NCBI GenBank assembly: GCA_028704515.1
Contig: JAQWFH010000006.1
Location: 1-55,529 of the forward strand
Reading direction: 5' to 3'
Source: Eubacteriales bacterium
GTDB taxonomy: Bacteria; Bacillota; Clostridia; Peptostreptococcales; Anaerovoracaceae
Length of the DNA: 55,529 nucleotides
In this document: positions 1-8,470 of the stretch, one piece after another
Position numbering within the stretch: position 1 is the first letter of the stretch
Layout of the letters: each line of letters begins with the position of its first letter
Notes under the pieces: generated by a model
The model's input: the letters and a program-made list of their open reading frames with translations, nothing else
Database searches by the model: none
What the model was told of the DNA's origin: nothing
Translations under genes and position numbers: made by a program

Positions 1-993
1 TGGGCAGCAATGTTCCCGACAAATCCTTACACTGCAGATAAAGACGGGTTCGGACCGGCTTGGACGAACTGTTTATTTGAAAATAATGCAGAGCTGGCGC
101 TGGGTATGTTCTTGTCAGTTCAGCAGCAAAGAGAAAAATTGGCTTTAGAAATTACAAAGTTAGTTCATAACATCAATGATGCTGCTGCAAAAAAGGTATT
201 GCAGGATTGGCTTGATCACATAGAAGATGGAGAGCAGACATTTGTTTACAGCGACGCAGTAATTTTCTTGTTAAATGAGATCAAAGTAGAGGGTGAATTA
301 GAAAATTCCAGGAACTATATTTTGAACAACAAAGAACATCTCTCTAAAAAATCAATTTGGATGTATGGCGGAGACGGTTGGGCATATGATATCGGTTATG
401 GTGGAGTTGACCACATACTGGCTTCAGGTGAAGATGTGAACATATTAGTCGTTGACAATGAGGTTTATGCAAATACGGGAGGCCAATCGTCAAAAGCCAC
501 ACCTAAAGGTGCGGTTGCCAAGTTTGCATCATCCGGCAAGAAGACTACGAAGAAAGACCTGGGCTTGATTGCAATGGCATATAAGAACGTATATGTTGCA
601 AAGGTGGCATTGGGCGCAAATATGAGCCAATTGATTAAAGTAATCAAGGAGGCTGAGTCTTATAATGGACCTTCTTTAATTATTGCGTACGCACCTTGTA
701 TTAATCACGGCATAACAAAAGGAATGAATTATTCCGTTAAACAATCTAAAGATGCCGTTGATTCCGGATATTGGAATCTATATCATTACAATCCTGAGCT
801 GATGGAAGAAGGCAAAAATCCGTTTGTATTGGATTCGAAAGAGCCGACAAAATCGTACAAGGATTTCATCATGAGTGAGGTAAGATATGCTTCATTATTC
901 AGGACATTCCCACAAGAAGGGGAAAAGCTTTCCGATGAAGCAGAAAAGGAAGTAATAGAAAATACCGAAATGTATAAAAGTTTATCTGAATAA
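1..993 (+). CDS. nifJ: Pyruvate:ferredoxin (flavodoxin) oxidoreductase, C-terminal part (5' end outside window)
   Basis: The frame is open from the first base, so this is the C-terminal 330 residues of a much longer protein (about 1170 residues in this family). It shows the thiamine-diphosphate binding stretch GDGWAYDIGYGG followed by VVDNEVYANTGGQ, and the downstream YAPCINHG motif of PFOR domain VI. The enzyme converts pyruvate and CoA to acetyl-CoA, CO2 and reduced ferredoxin in the cytoplasm of anaerobes. A CoA-transferase follows 69 bp downstream on the same strand, which fits an acetyl-CoA/butyrate fermentation setting. The iron-sulfur and N-terminal domains cannot be seen here. Confidence 0.96.
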   Translation, partial: WAAMFPTNPYTADKDGFGPAWTNCLFENNAELALGMFLSVQQQREKLALEITKLVHNINDAAAKKVLQDWLDHIEDGEQTFVYSDAVIFLLNEIKVEGELENSRNYILNNKEHLSKKSIWMYGGDGWAYDIGYGGVDHILASGEDVNILVVDNEVYANTGGQSSKATPKGAVAKFASSGKKTTKKDLGLIAMAYKNVYVAKVALGANMSQLIKVIKEAESYNGPSLIIAYAPCINHGITKGMNYSVKQSKDAVDSGYWNLYHYNPELMEEGKNPFVLDSKEPTKSYKDFIMSEVRYASLFRTFPQEGEKLSDEAEKEVIENTEMYKSLSE

Positions 994-1018
994 TCAGCCC
1001 CAATAATTAGAAACAAAG

Positions 1019-1040
1019 AGAGGGTCTCGATAGGGGCCCT
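1019..1040 (+). other. Intergenic hairpin between nifJ and the CoA-transferase
   Basis: GAGGGTC (1019-1025) can pair with GGCCCTC (1034-1040) around an 8-nt loop. There is no T-run after it, so it may be a processing or attenuation hairpin rather than a full terminator. It sits just before the CoA-transferase ribosome binding site. Confidence 0.4.
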
Positions 1041-1062
1041 CTTGCAAAGGGAGGAGCAAAAT

Positions 1063-2403
1063 ATGAATCTATATAAGGATAAGCTAATATCAGCGAAAGA
1101 TGCTGTCCGATTAATTCAGTCAAATGATTGGGTGGACTACGGTTTAGCTACAAGCTTGCCATATGATCTTGACATTGAGCTTTCCAAGAGGGCGGATGAG
1201 CTGGAGAATATTAATATAAGAGGCTCCCTTTCATTAAGAGACTTGGAAGTTTTAAAGGCAAATAAGAAGGATAAGAACGGAAACCCTGTTTTCACGTGGA
1301 ATTCATGGTTTATGGGTGGATTTGAAAGAAAGAGAATAAAAGACGGATGTGTTTTTCATACACCTATGCGATTTTCAGAGGTGCCACGATACTATAGGGA
1401 AAATATTGAAAGAGTAGACGTAGCGATGCTTCAAGTTGCGCCTATGGATGAACATGGATTTTTTAACTTTGGTCCCTGTTCTTCATTTAACTTGGCGATA
1501 TGTGAGAAAGCCAAGGTTGTTATAGTAGAGGCCAATAAAAATATGCCGCGCTGCTTGGGTGGGCCCGAAGAAGGGATTCATATATCCAACGTGGATTATA
1601 TAGTTGAGGGGTCAAATCCCAAAATGCCAATACTACCTAGCGGTGCGCCATGTGATGAAGATATTAAAATAGCCGAATTACTGGTTCCCGAGATACCGAA
1701 TGGAGCATGCCTTCAACTTGGAATCGGAGCAATACCAAACACAGTGGGATCATTATTAGCTGATACGGATATAAAGGATTTGGGCGTACATTCTGAGATG
1801 TATGTAGACGGATTTTTACAACTTGCCAAAAAAGGTAAAATTAATGGTTCGAAAAAGAACATTGACAGATTTAAACAAACCTTCACCTTTGCTCTAGGCT
1901 CGGAAAAATTATATAAATACATCGATAATAATTCTCAAATAATTAGTGCTGCTGTTGATTATGTAAATGATGTGAGAGTTATTTCACGGCTGGATAATTT
2001 CATTTCGATTAATAATGCAGTAGAAATTGACTTGTTTGGGCAAATTAATGCAGAAACAGCAGGATTAAGACATATTAGCGGTGCCGGAGGGCAGCTTGAC
2101 TTTGTATTGGGAGCATATTTATCTAAAGGAGGTAAAAGCTTCATATGTCTCAAATCAACATTCCAAGACAAGGACGGACAATTAAAACCCACAATCGTAC
2201 CAACATTGAAAACCGGTTCAGTCGTAACGGACACAAGAGCAAACACGCAGTATGTAGTTACGGAATATGGGAAGGTGAACCTGAAAGGTTTATCTTCATG
2301 GCAAAAAGCGGAAGCATTAATTTCAATAAGCCATCCGATGTTCAGAGGAGATTTAATTAAACAGGCAGATGAGATGAAAATTTGGAGAAAATCCAATAAA
2401 TAA
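1063..2403 (+). CDS. but: Butyryl-CoA:acetate CoA-transferase (acetyl-CoA hydrolase/transferase family)
   Basis: The 446-residue product matches the class I CoA-transferase family that moves CoA between butyryl-CoA and acetate, or related acids such as 4-hydroxybutyrate. The expected catalytic glutamate lies in [10 protein letters not shown]. The C-terminal part has [20 protein letters not shown] and [19 protein letters not shown], which resemble butyryl-CoA:acetate CoA-transferases of gut butyrate producers. The ATG at 1063 is chosen because GGGAGGAG lies just upstream; an in-frame TTG at 1042 would place the site inside the gene. The butyryl-CoA substrate is inferred from resemblance; a 4-hydroxybutyrate CoA-transferase is the main alternative. 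Confidence 0.88.
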   Translation: MNLYKDKLISAKDAVRLIQSNDWVDYGLATSLPYDLDIELSKRADELENINIRGSLSLRDLEVLKANKKDKNGNPVFTWNSWFMGGFERKRIKDGCVFHTPMRFSEVPRYYRENIERVDVAMLQVAPMDEHGFFNFGPCSSFNLAICEKAKVVIVEANKNMPRCLGGPEEGIHISNVDYIVEGSNPKMPILPSGAPCDEDIKIAELLVPEIPNGACLQLGIGAIPNTVGSLLADTDIKDLGVHSEMYVDGFLQLAKKGKINGSKKNIDRFKQTFTFALGSEKLYKYIDNNSQIISAAVDYVNDVRVISRLDNFISINNAVEIDLFGQINAETAGLRHISGAGGQLDFVLGAYLSKGGKSFICLKSTFQDKDGQLKPTIVPTLKTGSVVTDTRANTQYVVTEYGKVNLKGLSSWQKAEALISISHPMFRGDLIKQADEMKIWRKSNK

Positions 2404-2433
2404 TTATAATCAAATATACCATATCAATAATGA

Positions 2434-2466
2434 GTAGCCAGGCAGCAAAATTTTACTGTCCGGCTA
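2434..2466. terminator. Bidirectional hairpin between convergent genes
   Basis: TAGCCAGGCAG pairs imperfectly with CTGTCCGGCTA around an A/T-rich loop. The hairpin lies between the convergent CoA-transferase and GTPase genes and includes the GTPase stop codon. T-rich sequence follows on the plus strand. Confidence 0.55.
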
Positions 2467-5169
2467 TTTTGGCAATGTAATGCGGGAAGAGAGCTTCGCG
2501 CGCTGGTGGTTTTTCTTGATAATGTCCGAAATATCAGCATCGGTTTGTTCGATTTCATCGCGCAATGCGCGCGGTGTGATGCGCAACGCACCGTGGCCGC
2601 CGATGATGAGCTGAATGGTGCCGTCGGCGGAAGCAACTGTAACTCTATGCTTCTTGCCCATTTGATAAGTGGTTTTTTCAATATAGGTGTCTGCCGTCTC
2701 TGCCTGCTTGGTATATACAACGGTGATATTGTGATATCGTTCTGTCTTGGTTATCCCGCCCTTAACCCTGTAAGCGTCAAAAACTAAGATAATTTCTCGG
2801 TCATGGAACTCACGATAATTGCTCAGGATATCCATCAGCATATGTCTAGCTGCATCCATATTATCTTGGGAAAGTATATTCAAATCTTCCCAGGCGTAAA
2901 TGATGTTGTATCCGTCCACAAGAAGGTAATCAGGCTTTTCATAAATGAGGGGAGCCGGACCTTTCAGCGGCATCGGCTCTGTCTTTTTATGAGCCCTGAT
3001 AGGCTTAGGCAGAAAATCTCGGCGTTTGACAGGCCCGTATGTTTTCTCATATATTTCCTGCAGCTCCTTATCAAGTGATGATGAAGCCTTATCGAGGCTA
3101 AGAGTCGAGTCGGCTTGCGATTTTTTAGGGCTTTCTGCGTGTGTATTTGCTCGATAGACAGCTTGTGCAGCTTCTGTCGACTGTTGCCCCTCTTGCGGGA
3201 TTACAAAGCCGGAATTAAGGTGTATGTGCTCTTTGACTTCATCCCACTTAACAATAACACTAGCTCCATCAAAGCAAAATACAGAGTCCGATGGATTTTC
3301 CACATCGCGTTGGGCGTCATAGTTTTGCTCAGATAGGATAGCTTCTTGATTATGACAGGGAGCGAAGCCCATGAAAGTATACGAAAGCCGCCCTTGCCCG
3401 CGAGTATATGAAGCGATTTCAGAAGAATAATTTTGTAATTGCACAGCAGGAGCAGACCCTGTCAAGAATGTCCGAGAGTCATCAGACGAGGACAGAAAAA
3501 TATCATCAGTTATTCTTTGCAAATCTGTCATAGCTCGTCCCACGGATTCGTTGGGTATATTGAGGCGAAATTGATACCACGGTTCAAGCAGCAAGCATTT
3601 TGCTTGCATGAGGCCTTGACGGATTGCGCGATAAGCAGCCTGGCGGAAATCGCCGCCCTCCGTGTGCTTGTTATGAGCCTTCCCAGTTAGAAGAGTGATT
3701 TTCATATCCGTTATAGGCATGCCCGCCAAAACCCCGACATGCTCGCGCTCTTTTAGATGCGATAAAATTGATTGCTGCCAATTGCGAGCTAGGATATCTT
3801 CGCTGCATGCAGTATCAAAATGCAGTCCGCTGCCTCGCTCCGCAGGCTCCATAAGTATGTGAACCTCCGCATAATGCCTAAGTGGCTCAAAGTGAGCCAT
3901 ACCGATCACAGGCTCGCTGATTGTTTCTTTATATACGACCTTTCCTTTGCCAAATGTGATTTCCATGCCGAATCTGTCCGAGACAATTTGGCTGAAAACT
4001 TCCATCTGCACCTCGCCCATGAGCTGCAGGTGAATTTCCTGTGTTTGTTGATTCCAAGAAATAGCCAGAAGTGGGTCTTCCTCTTCCAATTCGCGAAGCT
4101 GTCGCAAGGCCACATGAGGATCATAGCTCTCCGGCAAAATCAATCGGAAGGATAGCACAGGCTCAAGAGTAGGAGAGTGATAGGAGTTTTGAACACCAAG
4201 CCCGAGTCCCGGATATGTATGATTTAACCCTGTTACGGCGCAAATAGTGCCGGGAAATGCCTTATCGGTAGTTTGATATTTTTCACCCGAGTATATTCGT
4301 ATCTGATTGACTTTTTCGGCCCAAGGGAGCTCTCCTGAGAGATTGTCCAGGCGAGCAGAATTGGTATTACTTAAAGAGTCCTTGACCGTCAAGGTTCCAC
4401 CTGTGACCTTTAAATGGGTAAGCCTATTGTTTTGAGCATCGCGTGAAATTTTATAGACCATAGCCCCGAATTCATCAGGGTAGTCGGGGGTAGCCGTGTA
4501 GCGTTGCAGCCCATTTAAAAAGTCATCGACTCCTTTAAGCTTCAGTGCCGATCCAAAGAAACATGGGAAAAGCTTTCTTTCGCGGATAAGGGAAGCCACA
4601 GCGGCATCGTCAATACGATCGTTTTTTAGAAAATCGGCGAGAGTTTCTTCATCGCACATAGCTATTTCTTCCTCAAAGCCTCGGTCGTTTTGCCTGTCAG
4701 AAAACGAAATACAATTTTCGTGCAGTTGCTTTTTTATATCCTCGAGAAGAGCGTTGCGGCTTGTTTCGGGCAAATCCATTTTATTTACAAATAAAAATGT
4801 GGGAATGTTATATTGTGCAAGAAGCTGCCAAAGAGTTTCGGTATGGCCTTGAACGCCGTCGGAACCGCTGATAACCAGGATTGCATAATCAAGTACGGAA
4901 AGTGTGCGCTCTGCTTCTCCGGAAAAGTCGATATGCCCGGGAGTGTCAATCAAGGTGAAGGTGCTTTCACCAAAAGAAAGGATAGCTTGCTTGGAAAAGA
5001 CGGTTATGCCTCTCCGGCGTTCCATCTCATTTGTATCTAAAAAGGTATCGCGGTGATCCACACGACCAAGCCGCTTCAAATGACCTGCCTTAAATAGCAT
5101 TGCCTCTGAAAGCGTGGTTTTCCCTGCATCTACATGTGCTAATATTCCGATAGCTAAATTATTCTGCAA
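2464..5169 (-). CDS. Tet(M)/EF-G-like ribosomal GTPase fused to a C-terminal NYN (Rae1/YacP-like) nuclease domain
   Basis: The 901-residue product has GTPase motifs AHVDAGKTT (about 11-19), RGIT (53-56), DTPGH (75-79) and NKMD (129-132), followed by EF-G-like domains as in ribosomal protection proteins, which end near residue 640. A charged linker leads to a NYN/PIN-like RNase domain starting near 748, with VDGYNIIYAW, LVFDAYR, ADTYIE and VASADG supplying its conserved aspartates. In Bacillus, Rae1/YacP is a ribosome-dependent mRNA endonuclease, so a ribosome-targeted role is inferred. The domain IV loop reads GKAHNKHTEGGDF, not the YSPVS type of Tet(M), so tetracycline protection is uncertain. 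The start is TTG, set by a GGAGG seven bases upstream. The gene is monocistronic, with an extended -10 (TGTTATAAT) upstream. Confidence 0.9.
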   Translation of the reverse strand: MQNNLAIGILAHVDAGKTTLSEAMLFKAGHLKRLGRVDHRDTFLDTNEMERRRGITVFSKQAILSFGESTFTLIDTPGHIDFSGEAERTLSVLDYAILVISGSDGVQGHTETLWQLLAQYNIPTFLFVNKMDLPETSRNALLEDIKKQLHENCISFSDRQNDRGFEEEIAMCDEETLADFLKNDRIDDAAVASLIRERKLFPCFFGSALKLKGVDDFLNGLQRYTATPDYPDEFGAMVYKISRDAQNNRLTHLKVTGGTLTVKDSLSNTNSARLDNLSGELPWAEKVNQIRIYSGEKYQTTDKAFPGTICAVTGLNHTYPGLGLGVQNSYHSPTLEPVLSFRLILPESYDPHVALRQLRELEEEDPLLAISWNQQTQEIHLQLMGEVQMEVFSQIVSDRFGMEITFGKGKVVYKETISEPVIGMAHFEPLRHYAEVHILMEPAERGSGLHFDTACSEDILARNWQQSILSHLKEREHVGVLAGMPITDMKITLLTGKAHNKHTEGGDFRQAAYRAIRQGLMQAKCLLLEPWYQFRLNIPNESVGRAMTDLQRITDDIFLSSSDDSRTFLTGSAPAVQLQNYSSEIASYTRGQGRLSYTFMGFAPCHNQEAILSEQNYDAQRDVENPSDSVFCFDGASVIVKWDEVKEHIHLNSGFVIPQEGQQSTEAAQAVYRANTHAESPKKSQADSTLSLDKASSSLDKELQEIYEKTYGPVKRRDFLPKPIRAHKKTEPMPLKGPAPLIYEKPDYLLVDGYNIIYAWEDLNILSQDNMDAARHMLMDILSNYREFHDREIILVFDAYRVKGGITKTERYHNITVVYTKQAETADTYIEKTTYQMGKKHRVTVASADGTIQLIIGGHGALRITPRALRDEIEQTDADISDIIKKNHQRAKLSSRITLPK

Positions 5170-5288
5170 GATAATACCTCCGAGAGTAAATGTATTTTAA
5201 AATTCATACGAAAATTATTTTTTATTAGTGATTTTAATTATAACATACCAAGCTCAAAGCATACACAATTCATATGCAAATTTATGTA

Positions 5289-5318
5289 AAAACCGCACCG
5301 GCAGTCCGATGCGGTTTT
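5289..5318 (-). terminator. Terminator of the CsbD-like gene
   Basis: AAAACCGCA (5289-5297) and TGCGGTTTT (5310-5318) form a perfect 9-bp stem. On the minus strand it lies just past the CsbD-like stop codon and ends in a T-tract. It could also work in the other direction. Confidence 0.8.
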
Positions 5319-5337
5319 CTGAAAACAGCTGCTGTAT

Positions 5338-5556
5338 TTATCTTTTCGATTTATATTCTTCCAGAAAATCATTGGCTTTTCCGGCAAGTCTTTCTTTAGT
5401 GTTCTTGACAGCTTCTTCGCCGAGTTCTGTCATATTTCCACCCATTCTCTGCATTTTTCCCTTTAATTCTGTTGCTTCGGATTTTACCATCTTACCGGTA
5501 TTTTCTTTTACGGCACCCATTGCTTTGCTTATTGTGTCATCGAGTTTGTTATTCAT
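5338..5556 (-). CDS. Small CsbD-like stress protein
   Basis: The 72-residue product is highly charged and helical, with alternating Lys/Glu heptads and the pattern KAMGAVKENTGKM...ELKGKM that recalls CsbD-type general stress proteins. No membrane segment or signal peptide is visible. The start at 5556 (ATG) is preferred over the TTG two codons upstream because AGGAGG then sits at a normal distance. Its biochemical role is unknown; the CsbD assignment rests on general resemblance only. Confidence 0.6.
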   Translation of the reverse strand: MNNKLDDTISKAMGAVKENTGKMVKSEATELKGKMQRMGGNMTELGEEAVKNTKERLAGKANDFLEEYKSKR

Positions 5557-5742
5557 CTTCAAATCCTCCTTTTGATTTTGCGTTTTTTACGGCTATATAG
5601 GAGTATTCCCCGCAAGAAAAAAATAATGCGCTAAATTGTCGGAACTGCAAACTGTCAATCCATTTTTCAACAGTAAAATACACGTGATTTTGGAGACATC
5701 GGCTTTATTTAGCTGATAATAAATTTTTTTAAAAAATTTATC

Positions 5743-5770
5743 TTTGCAAAAATAGCGGATGGCATATAAT
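5743..5770 (+). promoter_or_regulatory. Putative sigma-A promoter for the lipoprotein gene
   Basis: TTTGCA (5743-5748) and TATAAT (5765-5770) are separated by 16 bp. The rest of the 304-bp gap between the divergent CsbD-like and lipoprotein genes is A/T-rich and shows no other gene. Confidence 0.5.
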
Positions 5771-5860
5771 GTATATAAAGAAAACGATTTTGGGGTACGG
5801 GGAATCGGATACTGACAAAAGAGAGTTTCTTAAAAGATAAGAGGACAGGAGGCTGGAGAT

Positions 5861-6691
5861 ATGATGTCTAGTAGAAAGAAATTGAAAATTATGATACTGC
5901 CTGCGATTGTGGTTCTGTTTGGATTGTGTATGGTGGGATGCACATCGTCCGCACAGATGAGCGAGGAGAGTGATGTGCTCCAAACACTCAATGCTGCGGT
6001 GAGCAATGCTTTGCTCGGAGATGAGATTAAAGATCGATATGCAGAGGGTGAGTGCACCGGCGAAGGGCATATCATCTTAGGCAGCGAGGAGACAACAGAC
6101 GGAGATGTCAAAGTATATGCGCTGACGATGACCGGCAATTACGGCTTTATCAATGATAACTTTGAGAAGGTTTCGGGTACGGGAATCATACCGGCCGTGC
6201 TGATTTTTCAGCATCGGGATGATACATACACTTTACGCGAGATTGAATTTCCGCAGGACGGGAGTCTTTACGAAAGCTCACTTAGAAAAATGTTCCCTGC
6301 GCAATATATTGCGCGCGCTGTGAGCCCGGATGACGCAGATTGCACGGAATTAGAGCAACAGGAAAGAGCCTATGCGGCAGCGTATCTTAAGGAGATCGGG
6401 AGAGAGGCCGCAATCGGGGATTACGGTGATTTTGAGCATGTGCTTTTAACGGATCTCGGTGTTTCCGTCGAGGTATCGAATCGCATCTCGGAAATGAAGG
6501 ATCTGGGTGATTATCCTTATTGGGTTGGGACGCGAGAGTCTCTGCGTGACGGTGTGCGCTATATCCACAGTATGGAATATAATCGGGGCGCAGGCACAAT
6601 CACGATGAAGCAGTATAAGGCTTCCGAGGAAGATAAGCCAATTGAACACATTGAAATCGATGCATTAACCGGCGCCGTGACATTGATGTAG
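5861..6691 (+). CDS. Lipoprotein of unknown function
   Basis: The 276-residue product starts with a basic n-region, a hydrophobic stretch and a lipobox ending MVGC (Cys near residue 27), followed by a Ser/Thr-rich stretch, so it should be a membrane-anchored lipoprotein on the outer face of the membrane. AGGAGG lies 8 bases before the ATG. The mature part is acidic and soluble, with no transmembrane segment and no domain I recognise. It stands alone between a CsbD-like gene and a convergent superoxide dismutase gene. Confidence 0.75.
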   Translation: MMSSRKKLKIMILPAIVVLFGLCMVGCTSSAQMSEESDVLQTLNAAVSNALLGDEIKDRYAEGECTGEGHIILGSEETTDGDVKVYALTMTGNYGFINDNFEKVSGTGIIPAVLIFQHRDDTYTLREIEFPQDGSLYESSLRKMFPAQYIARAVSPDDADCTELEQQERAYAAAYLKEIGREAAIGDYGDFEHVLLTDLGVSVEVSNRISEMKDLGDYPYWVGTRESLRDGVRYIHSMEYNRGAGTITMKQYKASEEDKPIEHIEIDALTGAVTLM

Positions 6692-6723
6692 GTTGTTGAA
6701 AAAAGGCACTAAAGCGGCACTAA

Positions 6724-7365
6724 TTACCGCATCGAGATTTCCTTCAAGCAATTTCTATAATTTTTCTCTGCGTTATCCCAATTGATAATATGATGCCAAT
6801 CTTTGATATAGTCTGCGCGCATATTATAGTGTTTGAGGTAATAGGCGTGCTCCCAGACATCAAGGTTCAAGATAGGGCACAATCTCTGTTCAAGCGGAGT
6901 GTTTTGATTGCGCGTTGTGATGATTTTTAAAATTCCTTTATCCGATACAAGCCATGCATATCCGGAGCCAAAGACAGACAATGCGGCTTTTGTAAATTCC
7001 CCCATAAAAGTTTCAATGCTATGAAATTGCTTTTCAATTTCCTCTGAAATTTTGCCGTGTGGTATTTTATCCGAAGGGTTTATCAATCCCTCAAAGAAAA
7101 AACGATGGTTGTATACGCCGCCCGCATTATTTCTGATGGAGGTTTGCAGGGATTTCGGCAACCTTGAAGCATTTACAATGAGCTGCTCAAGGGATAAATT
7201 TTGTAATTGTGGATTTTCTTTTAGTATTTCATTTAGATTATCTATGTATGTCTGCAGATGCCTGTCATGATGCAGATACATTGTTTTCGCGTCAATATAC
7301 GGTTCAAGCGCGTCATAACCATATGGAAGGGGCGTGTTCACAAAGGGATAGTAGTTGTTTTGCAT
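6724..7365 (-). CDS. sodA: Superoxide dismutase, Fe/Mn family
   Basis: The 213-residue product matches Fe/Mn superoxide dismutases, which convert superoxide to oxygen and hydrogen peroxide. The four metal ligands are in place: His32 in LHHDRH, His87 in VYNHRFFF, and Asp169 and His173 in DVWEHAYYLKHY. Second-shell His36 and Tyr40 are also present. The ATG at 7365 is chosen because GTGAGG precedes it by about nine bases; a GTG five codons upstream overlaps that site. A TATAAT lies about 30 bp upstream on the minus strand. Metal preference cannot be settled from sequence alone. Confidence 0.93.
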   Translation of the reverse strand: MQNNYYPFVNTPLPYGYDALEPYIDAKTMYLHHDRHLQTYIDNLNEILKENPQLQNLSLEQLIVNASRLPKSLQTSIRNNAGGVYNHRFFFEGLINPSDKIPHGKISEEIEKQFHSIETFMGEFTKAALSVFGSGYAWLVSDKGILKIITTRNQNTPLEQRLCPILNLDVWEHAYYLKHYNMRADYIKDWHHIINWDNAEKNYRNCLKEISMR

Positions 7366-7562
7366 GGGGAAATACCTCACAATTCATAAGATTTTAATAT
7401 TATATGAGCTGTTTCGGTAATTGTTTCGTTTGGCATTTGCCCAAGGGTAAAAACAGCAAGCGGAAAATTGACTATTTTCTGCTGTCAATTTCATGTATTT
7501 CCAATCGTCGGTCTTATAAACCTTTGCTTTCGCCAAGTCTTAAAAATTGAGTCATAACCGAT

Positions 7563-8241
7563 TCAAACTGTAGTCGGTTTTTCTGTCGGAAGGAATGTAC
7601 GGAGAAGAGCATGCATTTGATCAAACTTTTTTGTGCGAATTTGTATCCGTTTTCCAAGGCGGGATGCGAGAATGGAAGCGAAATCTCTGCAGGCATCTTT
7701 ATCATACAACTGGATAGTAGTTAAACGCATTACTCCAATGCGTTGTTTTTCAAGTACTGCTGCACGCATCACATCTTTTCCTTGCTCTGACGGACTGTTG
7801 TGAAAAGCAAAGCTTTCATATTCAACGGCCAGCCTTTTGGACTCATAATATAAATCCGTAAAACAGCGTTTTTGGCCAAGCCGTTTTGAAACGTCATGCT
7901 TGAGCTTGATCTCATAATTGAAAACGGCATCGTGGAGACCGTAACCTCCCAAGGCATGTGGTAGAGTCAGAATCATAAAGGCTATCGATTCCATAATGGA
8001 GGCGGAGCCATTTTCTATATAGTTTATCGCCCGTAAGGCTTTTCTACGTCCGCGGTGACCTGGGGTTTTTTCAAGAAAAGTCATCTCTTTTTACTACTGC
8101 TCCGGCAGGCAGAGCAAGCTTGCACAAATGAGTTGTTGTATCTTTTTCTCGAGCTCTTGTGATACGTTCAGACATAGTAAATTCAATCTTGTCTATTTCA
8201 TCGTTCACGGAATCAAGCACATTATTAAGAAAAGGGATATC
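7563..8241 (-). pseudogene. Decayed DUF559/AbiEi-type endonuclease-domain protein
   Basis: The longest open part (8084 to 7563, 173 residues) carries a C-terminal nuclease-like core with YNYEIKL-type and LAVEYES motifs that recall DUF559/PD-(D/E)XK-like proteins. Its ATG has no ribosome binding site. Directly upstream, in another frame, 8241-8085 encodes a peptide with SERITRAREK and THLCKLALPAGAVVKRDD, which resembles the N-terminal part of the same family. The two frames therefore look like one gene broken by a frameshift, with loss of a central stretch. The family identity is from memory, and the parent function (possibly an abortive-infection or nuclease protein) is not known. Confidence 0.6.
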
Positions 8242-8391
8242 CTAAAATGCGGCAGCCGAATAATAACTCAAATATCTTTTCATATGAAAATTTTATTGGG
8301 CAAAATAGTATCTAACTTTTTATTTGCAACACCTAAATGAGCAAAAAAAGGGTAATTTAAAACTCATTTTTGCTCCGTTGGAAATATTGCA

Positions 8392-8424
8392 AAAGAGCGC
8401 GGGCATTGTCTGCTCGCACTCTTT
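8392..8424 (-). terminator. Terminator of the SLH surface-protein operon
   Basis: On the minus strand AAAGAGTGCG pairs with CGCGCTCTTT (one G-T pair) and is followed by a short T-tract. It lies about 45 bp past the stop codon of the SLH protein. The rest of the 8242-8470 gap is A/T-rich and shows no gene. Confidence 0.7.
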
Positions 8425-8470
8425 GGTGTTTTTTAATCAAGATTCTATTTTGCTGTTTTAAATCAAAATC

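Noticed and set aside
2464..5169. Acquired tetracycline resistance gene of the Tet(M) type
   Set aside because: The domain IV loop is not the drug-displacing type, the protein carries a nuclease domain, and there is no mobile element or tet leader around it.
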